NCBI GenBank assembly: GCA_051881075.1
Contig: JBJEPE010000038.1
Location: 1 to 16,423, forward strand
Reading direction: 5' to 3'
Source: RUG14223 sp051881075
GTDB taxonomy: Bacteria; Bacillota; Clostridia; Oscillospirales; Acutalibacteraceae
DNA: 16,423 nucleotides
A program made the position numbers and the translations under genes. The notes under the pieces are model-generated. The model was not told the DNA's origin and searched no databases. It was given only the letters and a program-made list of their open reading frames with translations. The first letter of the stretch is position 1. Every line of letters begins with the position of its first letter. Shown piece by piece: positions 1-6,607 of the stretch.

Positions 1-352
1 CCGCACTTGTAAACCCGATAAACAACGGAATCGACGAGCAGGAGCAAAACGGCGTTACGGTTCCGAGCAGGGCGGCAAGTATGTTTGCCCATATCCCGTG
101 AAATCTTCCGAGTATCTTTTTTGTTCTTTCAGGCGGGAAGTAGCTTTGAATATACGATATAATCAAAATCAATATGCCGAGCAATACCATAATCTTTATG
201 GTGTCGTAAATGAAGAATTGAACGCTGCCGCCGATACGGCTTTGTGTATCTAATCCACAGGCATTTAGAATTGTGCTTATGAGCCGGCTCAGCCAGTGCA
301 TACCGAGGATTTCATTTTGAAAGAAATCCCACGCTGTTTTAATTACTTCCAT
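1..352 (-). CDS. Permease of the ArsP/DUF318 type (PF03773), N-terminal 117 residues, cut by window edge
   Basis: Reading the minus strand from the ATG at 350-352 gives an open frame that leaves the window at base 1. An AAAGGA ribosome binding site lies a few bases upstream. Residues about 50-68 form a hydrophobic membrane segment, followed by a polar loop with PPERTKK, and then a second segment ending in TPFCSCSSIPLFIGF (residues 100-114). The paired-cysteine FCSCSS motif at the start of a membrane helix is the hallmark of this permease family. The family includes ArsP, an organoarsenical exporter, and uncharacterised permeases often found beside arsR and small redox-active disulfide proteins. 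Here it lies 83 bp downstream of an arsR-family gene on the same strand, so metalloid or thiol-reactive metal efflux is inferred. The true substrate cannot be read from the fragment. Confidence 0.82.
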   Translation of the reverse strand, partial: MEVIKTAWDFFQNEILGMHWLSRLISTILNACGLDTQSRIGGSVQFFIYDTIKIMVLLGILILIISYIQSYFPPERTKKILGRFHGIWANILAALLGTVTPFCSCSSIPLFIGFTSA

Positions 353-376
353 AAAAAGTTCCTTTCATATAGTTAA

Positions 377-392
377 ATTGAAATATGTCTAT
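377..392 (-). promoter_or_regulatory. Third ArsR-operator-like site, in the gap before the permease
   Basis: On the minus strand this reads ATAGACATATTTCAAT. It matches the proximal arsR operator-like site at 762-777 in 13 of 16 positions. It starts 25 bases upstream of the permease ATG. This suggests the regulator may also act directly at the permease gene, but I see no good promoter in the 83 bp gap, so the role is inferred. Confidence 0.4.
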
Positions 393-422
393 GAGATGAA
401 GATATGATAAGCCGTGCGAGAA

Positions 423-440
423 ATTGATATATTTATCAAT
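423..440. repeat. AT-rich inverted repeat over the arsR stop codon
   Basis: Seven-base arms ATTGATA and TATCAAT flank a 4-base centre. The site overlaps the TGA of the ArsR gene (436-438). It shares an AAATAT core with the upstream operator-like sites when read on the minus strand. It could be an extra weak operator or a minor mRNA hairpin between arsR and the permease. There is no U-tract, so it is not a terminator. Confidence 0.35.
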
Positions 441-744
441 CTTCACAACACGACTTTTCTTCGCATTTCACATCAACACTTGTAAGTGCCTTTAAACATT
501 TAATAGCATACTCTGCGCCTTCGGGAGAAATTGAATAGTGCATCCATTTACCCTCTTTTCGACCGACCACAACTCCGGAATCACAAAGGATTTTCATATG
601 GTGCGACAGCGTAGGCTGTGTAACGTTAAGTTCTTCCAATAACCGGCAGCCGCATTTTTCACCCGTTCGTAAAAGCTTGAGAATACGTATGCGGTTTTCA
701 TCACAAAATGCCTTAAAAATGATGGCGGTTTTTTTCTCATCCAT
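436..744 (-). CDS. ArsR/SmtB-family metal(loid)-responsive repressor
   Basis: This 102-residue protein has the usual length of the family, which are dimeric winged-helix repressors released from DNA by metal(loid) binding. The winged-helix core is clear: NRIRILKLL (residues 18-26), the recognition helix TQPTLSHHMKIL (42-53) and the wing GRKEGKWMHYSIS (61-73). A Cys-Gly-Cys pair at residues 31-33 sits just before the LLEEL helix, matching the position of the CVC arsenite-binding motif in classical ArsR. Further cysteines are at 14, 54, 83, 94, 99 and 100, the last three in a C-terminal CEEKSCCED tail that could complete a thiol site. The ATG at 742-744 follows a GGAGGT ribosome binding site. 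It lies upstream of the permease and probably represses its own operon. As(III), Sb(III) or a soft divalent metal are plausible inducers; the sequence does not decide between them. Confidence 0.9.
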   Translation of the reverse strand: MDEKKTAIIFKAFCDENRIRILKLLRTGEKCGCRLLEELNVTQPTLSHHMKILCDSGVVVGRKEGKWMHYSISPEGAEYAIKCLKALTSVDVKCEEKSCCED

Positions 745-761
745 CTGAAAAGCTACCTCCC

Positions 762-777
762 ATAGATATTTGTCTAT
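762..777 (-). promoter_or_regulatory. Operator-like dyad, proximal (arsR autoregulation)
   Basis: Minus-strand ATAGACAAATATCTAT is an inverted repeat with 5-base arms (ATAGA/TCTAT) and a 6-base centre. It resembles the AT-rich dyads bound by ArsR-family repressors. It lies between the -10 box and the start codon of arsR, where a bound repressor would block transcription. Confidence 0.65.
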
Positions 778-782
778 ATATC

Positions 783-811
783 ATTATATGCAATACATAG
801 ATAATTGTCAA
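783..811 (-). promoter_or_regulatory. Consensus promoter of arsR-permease operon
   Basis: On the minus strand a perfect -35 TTGACA (806-811) and perfect -10 TATAAT (783-788) are separated by 17 bases. The -35 box is embedded in the distal operator-like site. A fully consensus promoter under tight repression fits an inducible resistance operon. Confidence 0.88.
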
Positions 812-812
812 T
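797..812 (-). promoter_or_regulatory. Operator-like site, distal, overlapping the -35 box
   Basis: Minus-strand ATTGACAATTATCTAT matches the proximal site (762-777) at 14 of 16 positions and contains the TTGACA -35 box. The centres of the two sites are 35 bp apart and bracket the -10 box. Confidence 0.6.
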
Positions 813-822
813 AGGTTTTGAT

Positions 823-863
823 AAAAAAACGACAGCAGAGAGAAATGAACCTCCCTGCCGCCG
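823..863 (-). terminator. Rho-independent terminator after the rnmV-like gene
   Basis: The minus strand has a 13-pair stem, CGGCGGCAGGGAG with CTCTCTGCTGTCG (three G-U pairs), an 8-base loop and a run of seven T. It ends the HIT-to-rnmV transcription unit 28 bp after the last stop codon, and shields the arsR promoter, whose -35 box lies 11 bp further on. Confidence 0.9.
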
Positions 864-891
864 TTCGTCGGTTAACTGTAAAGCATATCAC

Positions 892-1503
892 CTAAGCATT
901 ATTGGTGGACTTTTCTTTAATATTAAAAATTACGGCTTCAAGCTCCGATTTTGTCAAAAGGCAATTAAGCATAGTGAGCATTGCGTTAGCCGTTATATAG
1001 GTAGGCATATTAAGCTCATTAAGTAGTCTTGTGCGTAACTGTGCGCTATTATCTCTGCCGGACAAACCTAATTCATAAAGATCCTGCTTAGTTATATCAT
1101 TGGCAGTAACCTGTGCAGTTTCTCCTATTATAGTAGCACCGCTTTTCCGTATAGCGTCTATTATATCATTATCGCTGACACCCTCAACACCAAGCAAGCC
1201 CTCTTTAGACGGTTGCTGTTTACGTTTCTCTTTGCCATGTATCATTGGTATATATGCGTGTTTGATAAGAGAAGGCTCTACCGCTCCACGCAAAAAACTG
1301 CGTATAACAAACCCTGCACCGTCACTGTCGGTAAACACTAAAATTCCCCTTGTTCGAGCTATCTCACGTATAAGATTTTGCTTTTCTTTGTCTTTGAATA
1401 TACGAAAACCGCTTGTTTCAATTATCGGTGCGTCTATTATTGATGAAAGCTTTATCTTATCATATCTTCCCTCGACTATTATAGCTTCTTTAATTTTCAA
1501 CAT
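892..1503 (-). CDS. rnmV: TOPRIM/DUF4093 protein, ribonuclease M5-like
   Basis: This protein of about 203 residues opens with KIKEAIIVEGRYDK, which carries the conserved TOPRIM glutamate (E11). The TOPRIM DxD lies in LVFTDSDGAG (D59, D61). RNase M5 of Bacillus has the same layout, begins with IKEVIVVEG, and trims the 5S rRNA precursor. The C-terminal region with GLLGVEGVSDNDIIDAI matches the DUF4093 extension of clostridial homologues. I chose the ATG at 1501-1503 because a GGGAG site lies about 10 bases upstream; the frame extends to a TTG at 1530 inside the holA end, which has no better site. Its start is 7 bp after the holA stop, so the genes are translationally close. In Bacillus rnmV usually neighbours ksgA, so the holA/comEC context is different. 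A 5S maturation role is inferred from the family; the precise substrate is untested. Confidence 0.78.
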   Translation of the reverse strand: MLKIKEAIIVEGRYDKIKLSSIIDAPIIETSGFRIFKDKEKQNLIREIARTRGILVFTDSDGAGFVIRSFLRGAVEPSLIKHAYIPMIHGKEKRKQQPSKEGLLGVEGVSDNDIIDAIRKSGATIIGETAQVTANDITKQDLYELGLSGRDNSAQLRTRLLNELNMPTYITANAMLTMLNCLLTKSELEAVIFNIKEKSTNNA

Positions 1504-1510
1504 GAACGCA

Positions 1511-2551
1511 TTACTCCCTGTTTTTAGCAAATATAAGAAGCTTAGCGATAAGCGCCTCCATTATTACACGCTTGTCCGCACGTGTACTCTTCATGCGCAG
1601 ATCTGCATCTATAAGCGCATCAAGCGATTTTCTCATAGAGCTTGTTGTTATCTTTTTACCGTCACGTTCAGCATTTTTCAGTCTGAATGCCTTTTTACCG
1701 TAATCAAAATGCTTTTCAAGAACACTCGCCTTTTCTCCGCTTTCAAGCGCTACACGCACTCTGTACATATCTACATATGAGCCGCTGAGAACCGCAAGAA
1801 CCGCTATAGGCTCTTCACGCTGATAAAACAAAAGGTCAAGCTGTTTATACGCCATATCACTGTTACCGCTCACCACATAATCGGCAAGCTTGAAAACCTT
1901 TGCTTCAAGGTTCTTTGATGTAAGCAGGTTTATATCGTCCGCAGTTATCTCTCTGCCCTCAGCATAAGCGCATAATTTGTCAAGCTCATTTTGCAGGGTT
2001 AAAAGGTCGTTGCCGCAGTACGATATTATCTTTGCCGCATTCTCAGGCCTTAGTGTACATTCTCTTTTATTTGCCCATGATACAAGTTGTTTTTCAAGTG
2101 CGACCTGATCTTTCTTTTCAAGCTTAACAACAGTACCGTAATCCTCTGCACGGCTTATCAAACGTTTCCACCGTGCGGATTTTGCATTGACCTCAAGCGT
2201 AGGCAGGCTGATAATTATTACCGTACTTTCGTTTATATCCTCAAGCACATGACAAATAGCGGAAAAATCCGCTTCTGATATCTCATCAACATTGTAATCA
2301 TTAAGCACAATGCAATTAATATCTGCCATAAAAGGTATAGTATCTGCACAAGAGATTATTTCTTCAACGGGAGTTGATGTCTTCATCCTGTGAAAGTTAA
2401 AGTCGGACGGCTTTTTACCTACTATCTTCTCAATCAGCTTATTGGTATAATGCTTAACAAGCATTTTTTCTTCACCGTATATCAGATACAGCCTGTCAAA
2501 TTCTTTTGCCGTAAGCTTTTTTTTGAAATCCGCTTCTGTCAACTTAGCCAT
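1511..2551 (-). CDS. holA: DNA polymerase III subunit delta (clamp loader)
   Basis: This 346-residue protein has the normal HolA length of about 330-350. It starts with a typical LYLIYGEEKMLVKHYTNKL segment (about residues 21-39), where HolA has its degenerate nucleotide-binding loop. It continues with an AAA+-like fold, including VIIISLPTLEVNAKSARWKRL and LVSWANKRECTLRPENAAKIISYCGNDLLTLQNELDKL. The C-terminal collar region contains VFKLADYVVSGNSDMAYKQLDLLFYQREEPIAV split over residues about 215-250. The delta subunit opens the beta sliding clamp during loading. The ATG at 2549-2551 has an AGGAGA site upstream and overlaps the end of comEC by 13 bases, indicating coupled translation. The comEC-holA pairing is common in Firmicutes. 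Confidence 0.93.
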   Translation of the reverse strand: MAKLTEADFKKKLTAKEFDRLYLIYGEEKMLVKHYTNKLIEKIVGKKPSDFNFHRMKTSTPVEEIISCADTIPFMADINCIVLNDYNVDEISEADFSAICHVLEDINESTVIIISLPTLEVNAKSARWKRLISRAEDYGTVVKLEKKDQVALEKQLVSWANKRECTLRPENAAKIISYCGNDLLTLQNELDKLCAYAEGREITADDINLLTSKNLEAKVFKLADYVVSGNSDMAYKQLDLLFYQREEPIAVLAVLSGSYVDMYRVRVALESGEKASVLEKHFDYGKKAFRLKNAERDGKKITTSSMRKSLDALIDADLRMKSTRADKRVIMEALIAKLLIFAKNRE

Positions 2552-4785
2552 ATCAACTCTCTCCTAACATATATTTCTTTTTTATCCGTCAATTCAAAAA
2601 TCACTGATTTATTGTCACACAATGAAATTATGGATTTATTCTTATCATACAATGCTACGGCGGCATCGTCCGAGTCCGACTCATCACCGCCGATAACTAC
2701 AGCGCCTGAGCTTATCAAATCTAAGCCTTTAACCTTATTGCCCAGAATACAAACATCTGAATTGAGCAGACGTTTATCAACATAAGAAAGATCTATACCG
2801 TCGGGTATAACGGATATAGCCGTACCAGCATAGTCTATAAAAGCACATATTCCGTCCTTATATGCAAGCGTGTCTATGCTTGCCATACCCCAAAGAAAGA
2901 TCCTGCTCTCATCCTCAACTGTAGCATAATCACAATCCGATTTTGCGGTTGATTTTATACTTATTAAATTATCCTCTTTTCCAAGCATTCTGTCAACAGC
3001 AAAATTATTAATTATTTCACTGCACAGCATCTTTGTCACCGATTTATCATCGGCGGCCAAGACAAAACTTACATACTGCGTGTTTGTACACAAATAGTCA
3101 TTTACATTACTTATCATGTATTCATCACCGTTGCAGACTATCACAGCAGAATTACCGTTATAGTTCATTACAACACTATATCCTCCACCGGTATCAAGCA
3201 CGGCAACCGTTATCATATCAACATTCATTATGTAATCCGAGCAAATGCCTGCAATGAGTATAACAACAGATGCGATTGCCGCTTTGCCTGCATAACGCAT
3301 ACCTTTATTAAATAGCACCACAACTGCCGCAATAATCATGGTAAGCGCAATCCAAACCGCAATAAACCTATATGATGAGTTCACGTAAGCAGACGGTATA
3401 TCTGCAATAAAGCCTGCCGCCCACGTTATGTACCTGCACATAAGCATTGAAATTATCGCAAACGGCTCTGCCATAAATGAAATAAACGGTATCAGATAAA
3501 GTATAACCATAATTAGCAGCGATACAAGCAGTATCTCTGCGGCAGGCAATATAAGAAGATTGCCCAAGATAAAAAAGGTAGATACTGATTTGAAGCATAA
3601 AACCGTTATCGGTAGTGATGTTATATTGGCCGCAACCGATACGCCTATAAGTGCGAAAATAAAACCGAAAATTTTATTTATAAATTTAAGCCTTGTATGT
3701 ATGCGATTATTTAAAAAGTCTGCAATAGGACGTGCAAACAGCATTATACCTAATGATGAAGTAAAAGACAAAAGCATACCTATATCACCGGCGATAAACG
3801 GGTTGATAAGCGGTATCAATAATGCGGCAAATCCTATGCCTGCAAAGCGGTATCTTTTTGCCCCTAAAATTTCGCCGATAAGTGCGGTTATTATTACTAT
3901 GCCTGCACGGCACACCGACGGTAAAAATCCCGCAATAGCCATAAAGCAAAGCACACTAATAATTGAAAATACGGCAACAAATTGTTTCTTCTTAAATATC
4001 CTCTTGAATATAAGCATCAAAAAACTAATTATTATAGATAAATGCAAGCCTGAAACAGCAAGGACATGAGAAACTCCTGCAACTGCAATATCCTTCTTAA
4101 ATTCGCTGTTCAAATTGTTTCTGCTACCGAGTAAAACGGCACTGCACATACCCGAATATGTCGGAGAAATAAGAGAGCTTATAACATTGTCCACACATTC
4201 TCTTGCGTATAATGCGTAGCTGTAAAGCGGCTTATCATTTTGGCTCACAAGAAATACACCGTACACACTTTTTATGTAACCTGTCATGTATATATTTCTT
4301 GCAAGCAGATAGGATTCAGACGAAAATGCCCCACCTGACGGTGAATAGAGCTTAACTTTACATGATATCTTATCGTATGGTGAAATATCATCAAGTGCAT
4401 AGGTCTTGCTGACTTTTATTCTAAAATTGTTTACATTACAGGCATTATCATGTGATAATACCCTTAATGTATATACTGTTCCGCTGTCTGTATCGTAAGG
4501 TATATCTTCAACGCTTGCTATTATGTTAAGCTCAGCACCGTCAAGCGCCTTGACTGGGGTTACTTTTTGTGTATAATTATAGGAATATATAATCATAGCT
4601 ATAGAAATAACAACAAAGGATATCGGAAATACCCTTGTTTTGCGTACAGGCGGTATAATCAAAGAAATTAAAAAAACAGCCGAAAATATCATGCCAATAA
4701 GCATAGAACTTTCAGCCCCAAAATAAACAGCGGCAACTGTAGCACCAAGGTACGAAAAACCAATCAGTGCCATAAGTTGCCGCAT
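2539..4785 (-). CDS. comEC: ComEC/Rec2-type DNA uptake channel with degenerate C-terminal domain
   Basis: ComEC forms the inner-membrane channel for single-stranded DNA during transformation. Numbered from the upstream ATG at 4794, residues 1-72 give several membrane helices. Residues about 88-180 are the periplasmic DUF4131/OB-like region (IIASVEDIPYDTDSGTVYTL). Residues about 215-495 are the Competence domain with the signature GVSHVLAVSGLHLS (240-253), LPSVCRAG (291-298) and DIGMLLSFTSSLGIML (337-352). From residue 527 a beta-lactamase-like domain begins with VAVLDTGGGYSVVM, but the HxHxDH metal motif is absent and residues 527-751 contain no histidine. The AAGGAG site at 4796-4801 is only one base from the first ATG but 10 bases from the ATG at 4783-4785 (fourth residue), so I prefer the latter. 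It overlaps holA downstream. Natural competence in this organism is not shown by this gene alone. Confidence 0.9.
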   Translation of the reverse strand: MRQLMALIGFSYLGATVAAVYFGAESSMLIGMIFSAVFLISLIIPPVRKTRVFPISFVVISIAMIIYSYNYTQKVTPVKALDGAELNIIASVEDIPYDTDSGTVYTLRVLSHDNACNVNNFRIKVSKTYALDDISPYDKISCKVKLYSPSGGAFSSESYLLARNIYMTGYIKSVYGVFLVSQNDKPLYSYALYARECVDNVISSLISPTYSGMCSAVLLGSRNNLNSEFKKDIAVAGVSHVLAVSGLHLSIIISFLMLIFKRIFKKKQFVAVFSIISVLCFMAIAGFLPSVCRAGIVIITALIGEILGAKRYRFAGIGFAALLIPLINPFIAGDIGMLLSFTSSLGIMLFARPIADFLNNRIHTRLKFINKIFGFIFALIGVSVAANITSLPITVLCFKSVSTFFILGNLLILPAAEILLVSLLIMVILYLIPFISFMAEPFAIISMLMCRYITWAAGFIADIPSAYVNSSYRFIAVWIALTMIIAAVVVLFNKGMRYAGKAAIASVVILIAGICSDYIMNVDMITVAVLDTGGGYSVVMNYNGNSAVIVCNGDEYMISNVNDYLCTNTQYVSFVLAADDKSVTKMLCSEIINNFAVDRMLGKEDNLISIKSTAKSDCDYATVEDESRIFLWGMASIDTLAYKDGICAFIDYAGTAISVIPDGIDLSYVDKRLLNSDVCILGNKVKGLDLISSGAVVIGGDESDSDDAAVALYDKNKSIISLCDNKSVIFELTDKKEIYVRRELIWLS

Positions 4786-4861
4786 ATAGTTCATTCTCCT
4801 TAAAGCGATTGTAAATGAATATCGCTACTCTGTATAGTTAAACAATAATAAAAATTAACAC

Positions 4862-5401
4862 TTAGTCCTTAAAAAATAGAGGAAGTGGCTCAAGGAAAAT
4901 AATATCATCACGCTTAGAGGCATCTCCCTCAGCCAATACTGCTGCTCTGCCTACAATATTTCCGCCTGCCTTATTAACAAGCTCTTCAAGAGCAAGCAAA
5001 GACTCTCCGGTGCTTATAACATCATCTACTATAAGAACACGCTTACCTTTCATAAGGTCACACTTATCCTTAGAGAGATACAATGTTTGTGTATTCTCTG
5101 TTGTAATAGACTTAACAACAACTGATATCGGGTCCTCCATATACAGCTTTATGCTCTTTCTTGCAACTATATATTGACGGCAACCCTGCCTTGCCATTTC
5201 ATAACAAAGCGGAATACCTTTTGCTTCTGCCGTTACAACTATATCATGCTCAGGACATTTCTTTAAAAGCTCCGCAGATGCTTTCTCCGTAAGCTCAACG
5301 TCACCAAACATTATAAAGGCCGCTATATCAAGATTTTTGTTTATCGGACAGACAGGCAGCTCTCTCTCACAGCCTGCTATTGTCATCTTAAATGTACTCA
5401 T
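4862..5401 (-). CDS. Type I phosphoribosyltransferase, Apt/Xpt-like (purine salvage or regulation)
   Basis: This 179-residue protein carries the PRPP-binding signature VLIVDDVISTGESL at about residues 121-134, with two acidic residues followed by the T-G-E phosphate loop. Upstream, IVVTAEAKGIPLCYEMAR and YIVARKSIKLYM resemble the adenine and xanthine phosphoribosyltransferases, which have TxEx(S/A)GI and ARK segments at the same places. Such enzymes join a purine base to PRPP to make the nucleotide. The PRPP loop is intact, so it should be active, but base specificity cannot be read here; I therefore leave the symbol empty. It follows the HIT gene with a 35 bp gap and precedes comEC by about 67-76 bp, on one strand. 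A GGCGGTG site lies upstream of the ATG at 5399-5401. Confidence 0.82.
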   Translation of the reverse strand: MSTFKMTIAGCERELPVCPINKNLDIAAFIMFGDVELTEKASAELLKKCPEHDIVVTAEAKGIPLCYEMARQGCRQYIVARKSIKLYMEDPISVVVKSITTENTQTLYLSKDKCDLMKGKRVLIVDDVISTGESLLALEELVNKAGGNIVGRAAVLAEGDASKRDDIIFLEPLPLFFKD

Positions 5402-5436
5402 ATACTGTTACACCGCCTTAAATTTTTGTTAATTTA

Positions 5437-5775
5437 TCAGCCCGGAGGCCACGCCATACTGCGTCCGCCAAGTAAATGAAAATGCAGATGCTGTACAGAC
5501 TGACCGGCATCTTCACCGCAATTAGTAACAATGCGATAACCGTTTTTTAAACCAAGCTCTTGCGCTATTTTTGCCGCAACCTCAAAGATGTGAGCAACAA
5601 CGGCACTGTTCTCCTCATTAAGGTCATTTACTGAGGCAATATGCTGTTTAGGTATGATCAGCACATGAACAGGTGCCTGCGGCTCAAGATCATAGAATGC
5701 AAGCACTTTTTCATCCTCATAAGCCTTCTTTGAGGGGATGGAGCCATCTACTATTTTGCAAAAAATACAACTCAT
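5437..5775 (-). CDS. HIT-family nucleotide hydrolase (histidine triad)
   Basis: This is a 112-residue HINT-type protein of normal length. It starts with CIFCKIVDGSIPSKKAY, where the CxxC is typical of the zinc-binding HIT proteins, and has the PVHVLIIPKQHIAS strand. It ends with the triad QSVQHLHFHLLGGR, the active-site H-x-H-x-H. Family members hydrolyse nucleoside phosphoramidates, AMP-lysine or dinucleotides. I chose the ATG at 5773-5775 because AGGAGA sits 8 bases upstream; the ATG three codons earlier directly abuts that site. It is the first gene after a good promoter (5852-5880) and is followed by the phosphoribosyltransferase gene, a nucleotide-metabolism pairing. Confidence 0.93.
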   Translation of the reverse strand: MSCIFCKIVDGSIPSKKAYEDEKVLAFYDLEPQAPVHVLIIPKQHIASVNDLNEENSAVVAHIFEVAAKIAQELGLKNGYRIVTNCGEDAGQSVQHLHFHLLGGRSMAWPPG

Positions 5776-5814
5776 AACTTTCATCTCCTATATTAAGGAC
5801 TTAGTAGGCATTGA

Positions 5815-5837
5815 AAACCGATTTAAATATACGGTTT
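5815..5837. repeat. Inverted repeat in the HIT operon leader
   Basis: Six-base arms AAACCG (5815-5820) and CGGTTT (5832-5837) flank an 11-base AT spacer, within the transcribed leader of the HIT gene. It could be an operator half-site pair or a weak RNA hairpin. No known regulator site is recognised. Confidence 0.3.
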
Positions 5838-5851
5838 AAACACCAAAAATC

Positions 5852-5880
5852 ATTTTATCATATTAAACTCACAAAGTCAA
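5852..5880 (-). promoter_or_regulatory. Promoter of the HIT-apt-comEC-holA-rnmV unit
   Basis: Minus-strand -35 TTGACT (5875-5880) and -10 TAAAAT (5852-5857) are separated by 17 bases. It lies directly after the plsY stop codon. The next clear terminator on this strand is at 823-863, so the five genes may form one unit of about 5 kb. Confidence 0.75.
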
Positions 5881-5887
5881 TGACTTT
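5873..5887. promoter_or_regulatory. Perfect palindrome over the -35 box, operator candidate
   Basis: The site reads AAAGTCA, one base, TGACTTT: 7-base arms around a single centre. It covers the -35 box of the HIT operon promoter and ends beside the plsY stop codon. There is no room for a hairpin loop, so a protein-binding site is the better reading. The regulator is unknown. Confidence 0.35.
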
Positions 5888-6607
5888 TTACTTTTTAGCT
5901 GTAATTCTCTTTTCAGTACCGTTTATAAGCCGCTTGATGTTTCCCTTATGACGAATAATAACTATTGTAGAAATAGCAAAAGATATGAGTGTAGCTATCC
6001 ACACATACCTCATTCTTACGCTGTCATTTAATACATAATCTATAAAATAAATTACGCAGAAAGTTATTATCGGAAATGATATCATACCGCAGATAGAACT
6101 TAATGATACTATTCTATTTATTATGAAAGTTATCATAAAAACACAAAACACCAGAATCCATATGCGCCAGTCTACCATAAGGATAAGCGCACATGATGTA
6201 ACTACACCCTTACCGCCCTTAAACCCAAAATAACATGGAAACATATGACCCAATATGCAGAAAAATCCCGCAATGTATTTACCGTAACCTATCATTTCCG
6301 TGTGGCTTACATGATGAAACTGAAGCTCGCCGAACAGAAGCATACCGATAGTTATAGCTATAATACATTTTATAAAATCGGCTATCATTGTTATTACGGC
6401 AGGCTTCTTTCCGACGGTACGCAGAACATTTGTAAAGCCTGCATTTCCACTGCCCATAGAACGGATATCTTTGTCTACGGTTTTTCGTGTTATGATAATT
6501 GAGAAATTTATACTGCCAAGCAAATAAGCCTCCAAAGCAGTAAGAAGCACTGCAAGGATAAATCCTACACCCGATGAGGCATATTTTCCGAATATGTTAA
6601 GGAGCAT
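5888..6607 (-). CDS. plsY: Glycerol-3-phosphate acyltransferase PlsY
   Basis: PlsY is an inner-membrane enzyme that transfers the acyl group of acyl-phosphate to glycerol-3-phosphate, the first step of phospholipid synthesis. The three conserved loops are present: GSGNAGFTNVLRT (about residues 52-64, usually GSGNxGATNxxR), FPCYFGFKGGKGVVT with the FKGGKG motif, and a final membrane region. Several hydrophobic helices are visible, beginning with FILAVLLTALEAYLLGSINFS. At 239 residues it is longer than the usual roughly 200, with about 20 extra residues before the first helix and a basic C-terminal tail. The ATG at 6605-6607 overlaps the der stop codon by one base (TGATG), so the two genes are translationally coupled. 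Confidence 0.94.
   Translation of the reverse strand: MLLNIFGKYASSGVGFILAVLLTALEAYLLGSINFSIIITRKTVDKDIRSMGSGNAGFTNVLRTVGKKPAVITMIADFIKCIIAITIGMLLFGELQFHHVSHTEMIGYGKYIAGFFCILGHMFPCYFGFKGGKGVVTSCALILMVDWRIWILVFCVFMITFIINRIVSLSSICGMISFPIITFCVIYFIDYVLNDSVRMRYVWIATLISFAISTIVIIRHKGNIKRLINGTEKRITAKK

Noticed and set aside
805..1026. Small plus-strand ORF over the arsR promoter and the rnmV-like gene end
   Set aside because: It crosses a promoter and a terminator and is antisense to the end of a real gene.
1100..1780. Long plus-strand open frame opposite the TOPRIM and holA genes
   Set aside because: It lies antisense across two well-supported genes, has no ribosome binding site that I can see, and its composition is that of a reverse shadow.
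3560..4069. Plus-strand open frame of 169 codons opposite comEC
   Set aside because: It is antisense to the Competence domain of comEC, whose motifs are clear; no independent support.
4795..4861. Separate promoter for comEC in the gap after the phosphoribosyltransferase gene
   Set aside because: Only TTGTTT with a poor ATATTC at 17 bases is found; read-through from the HIT promoter is the simpler explanation.
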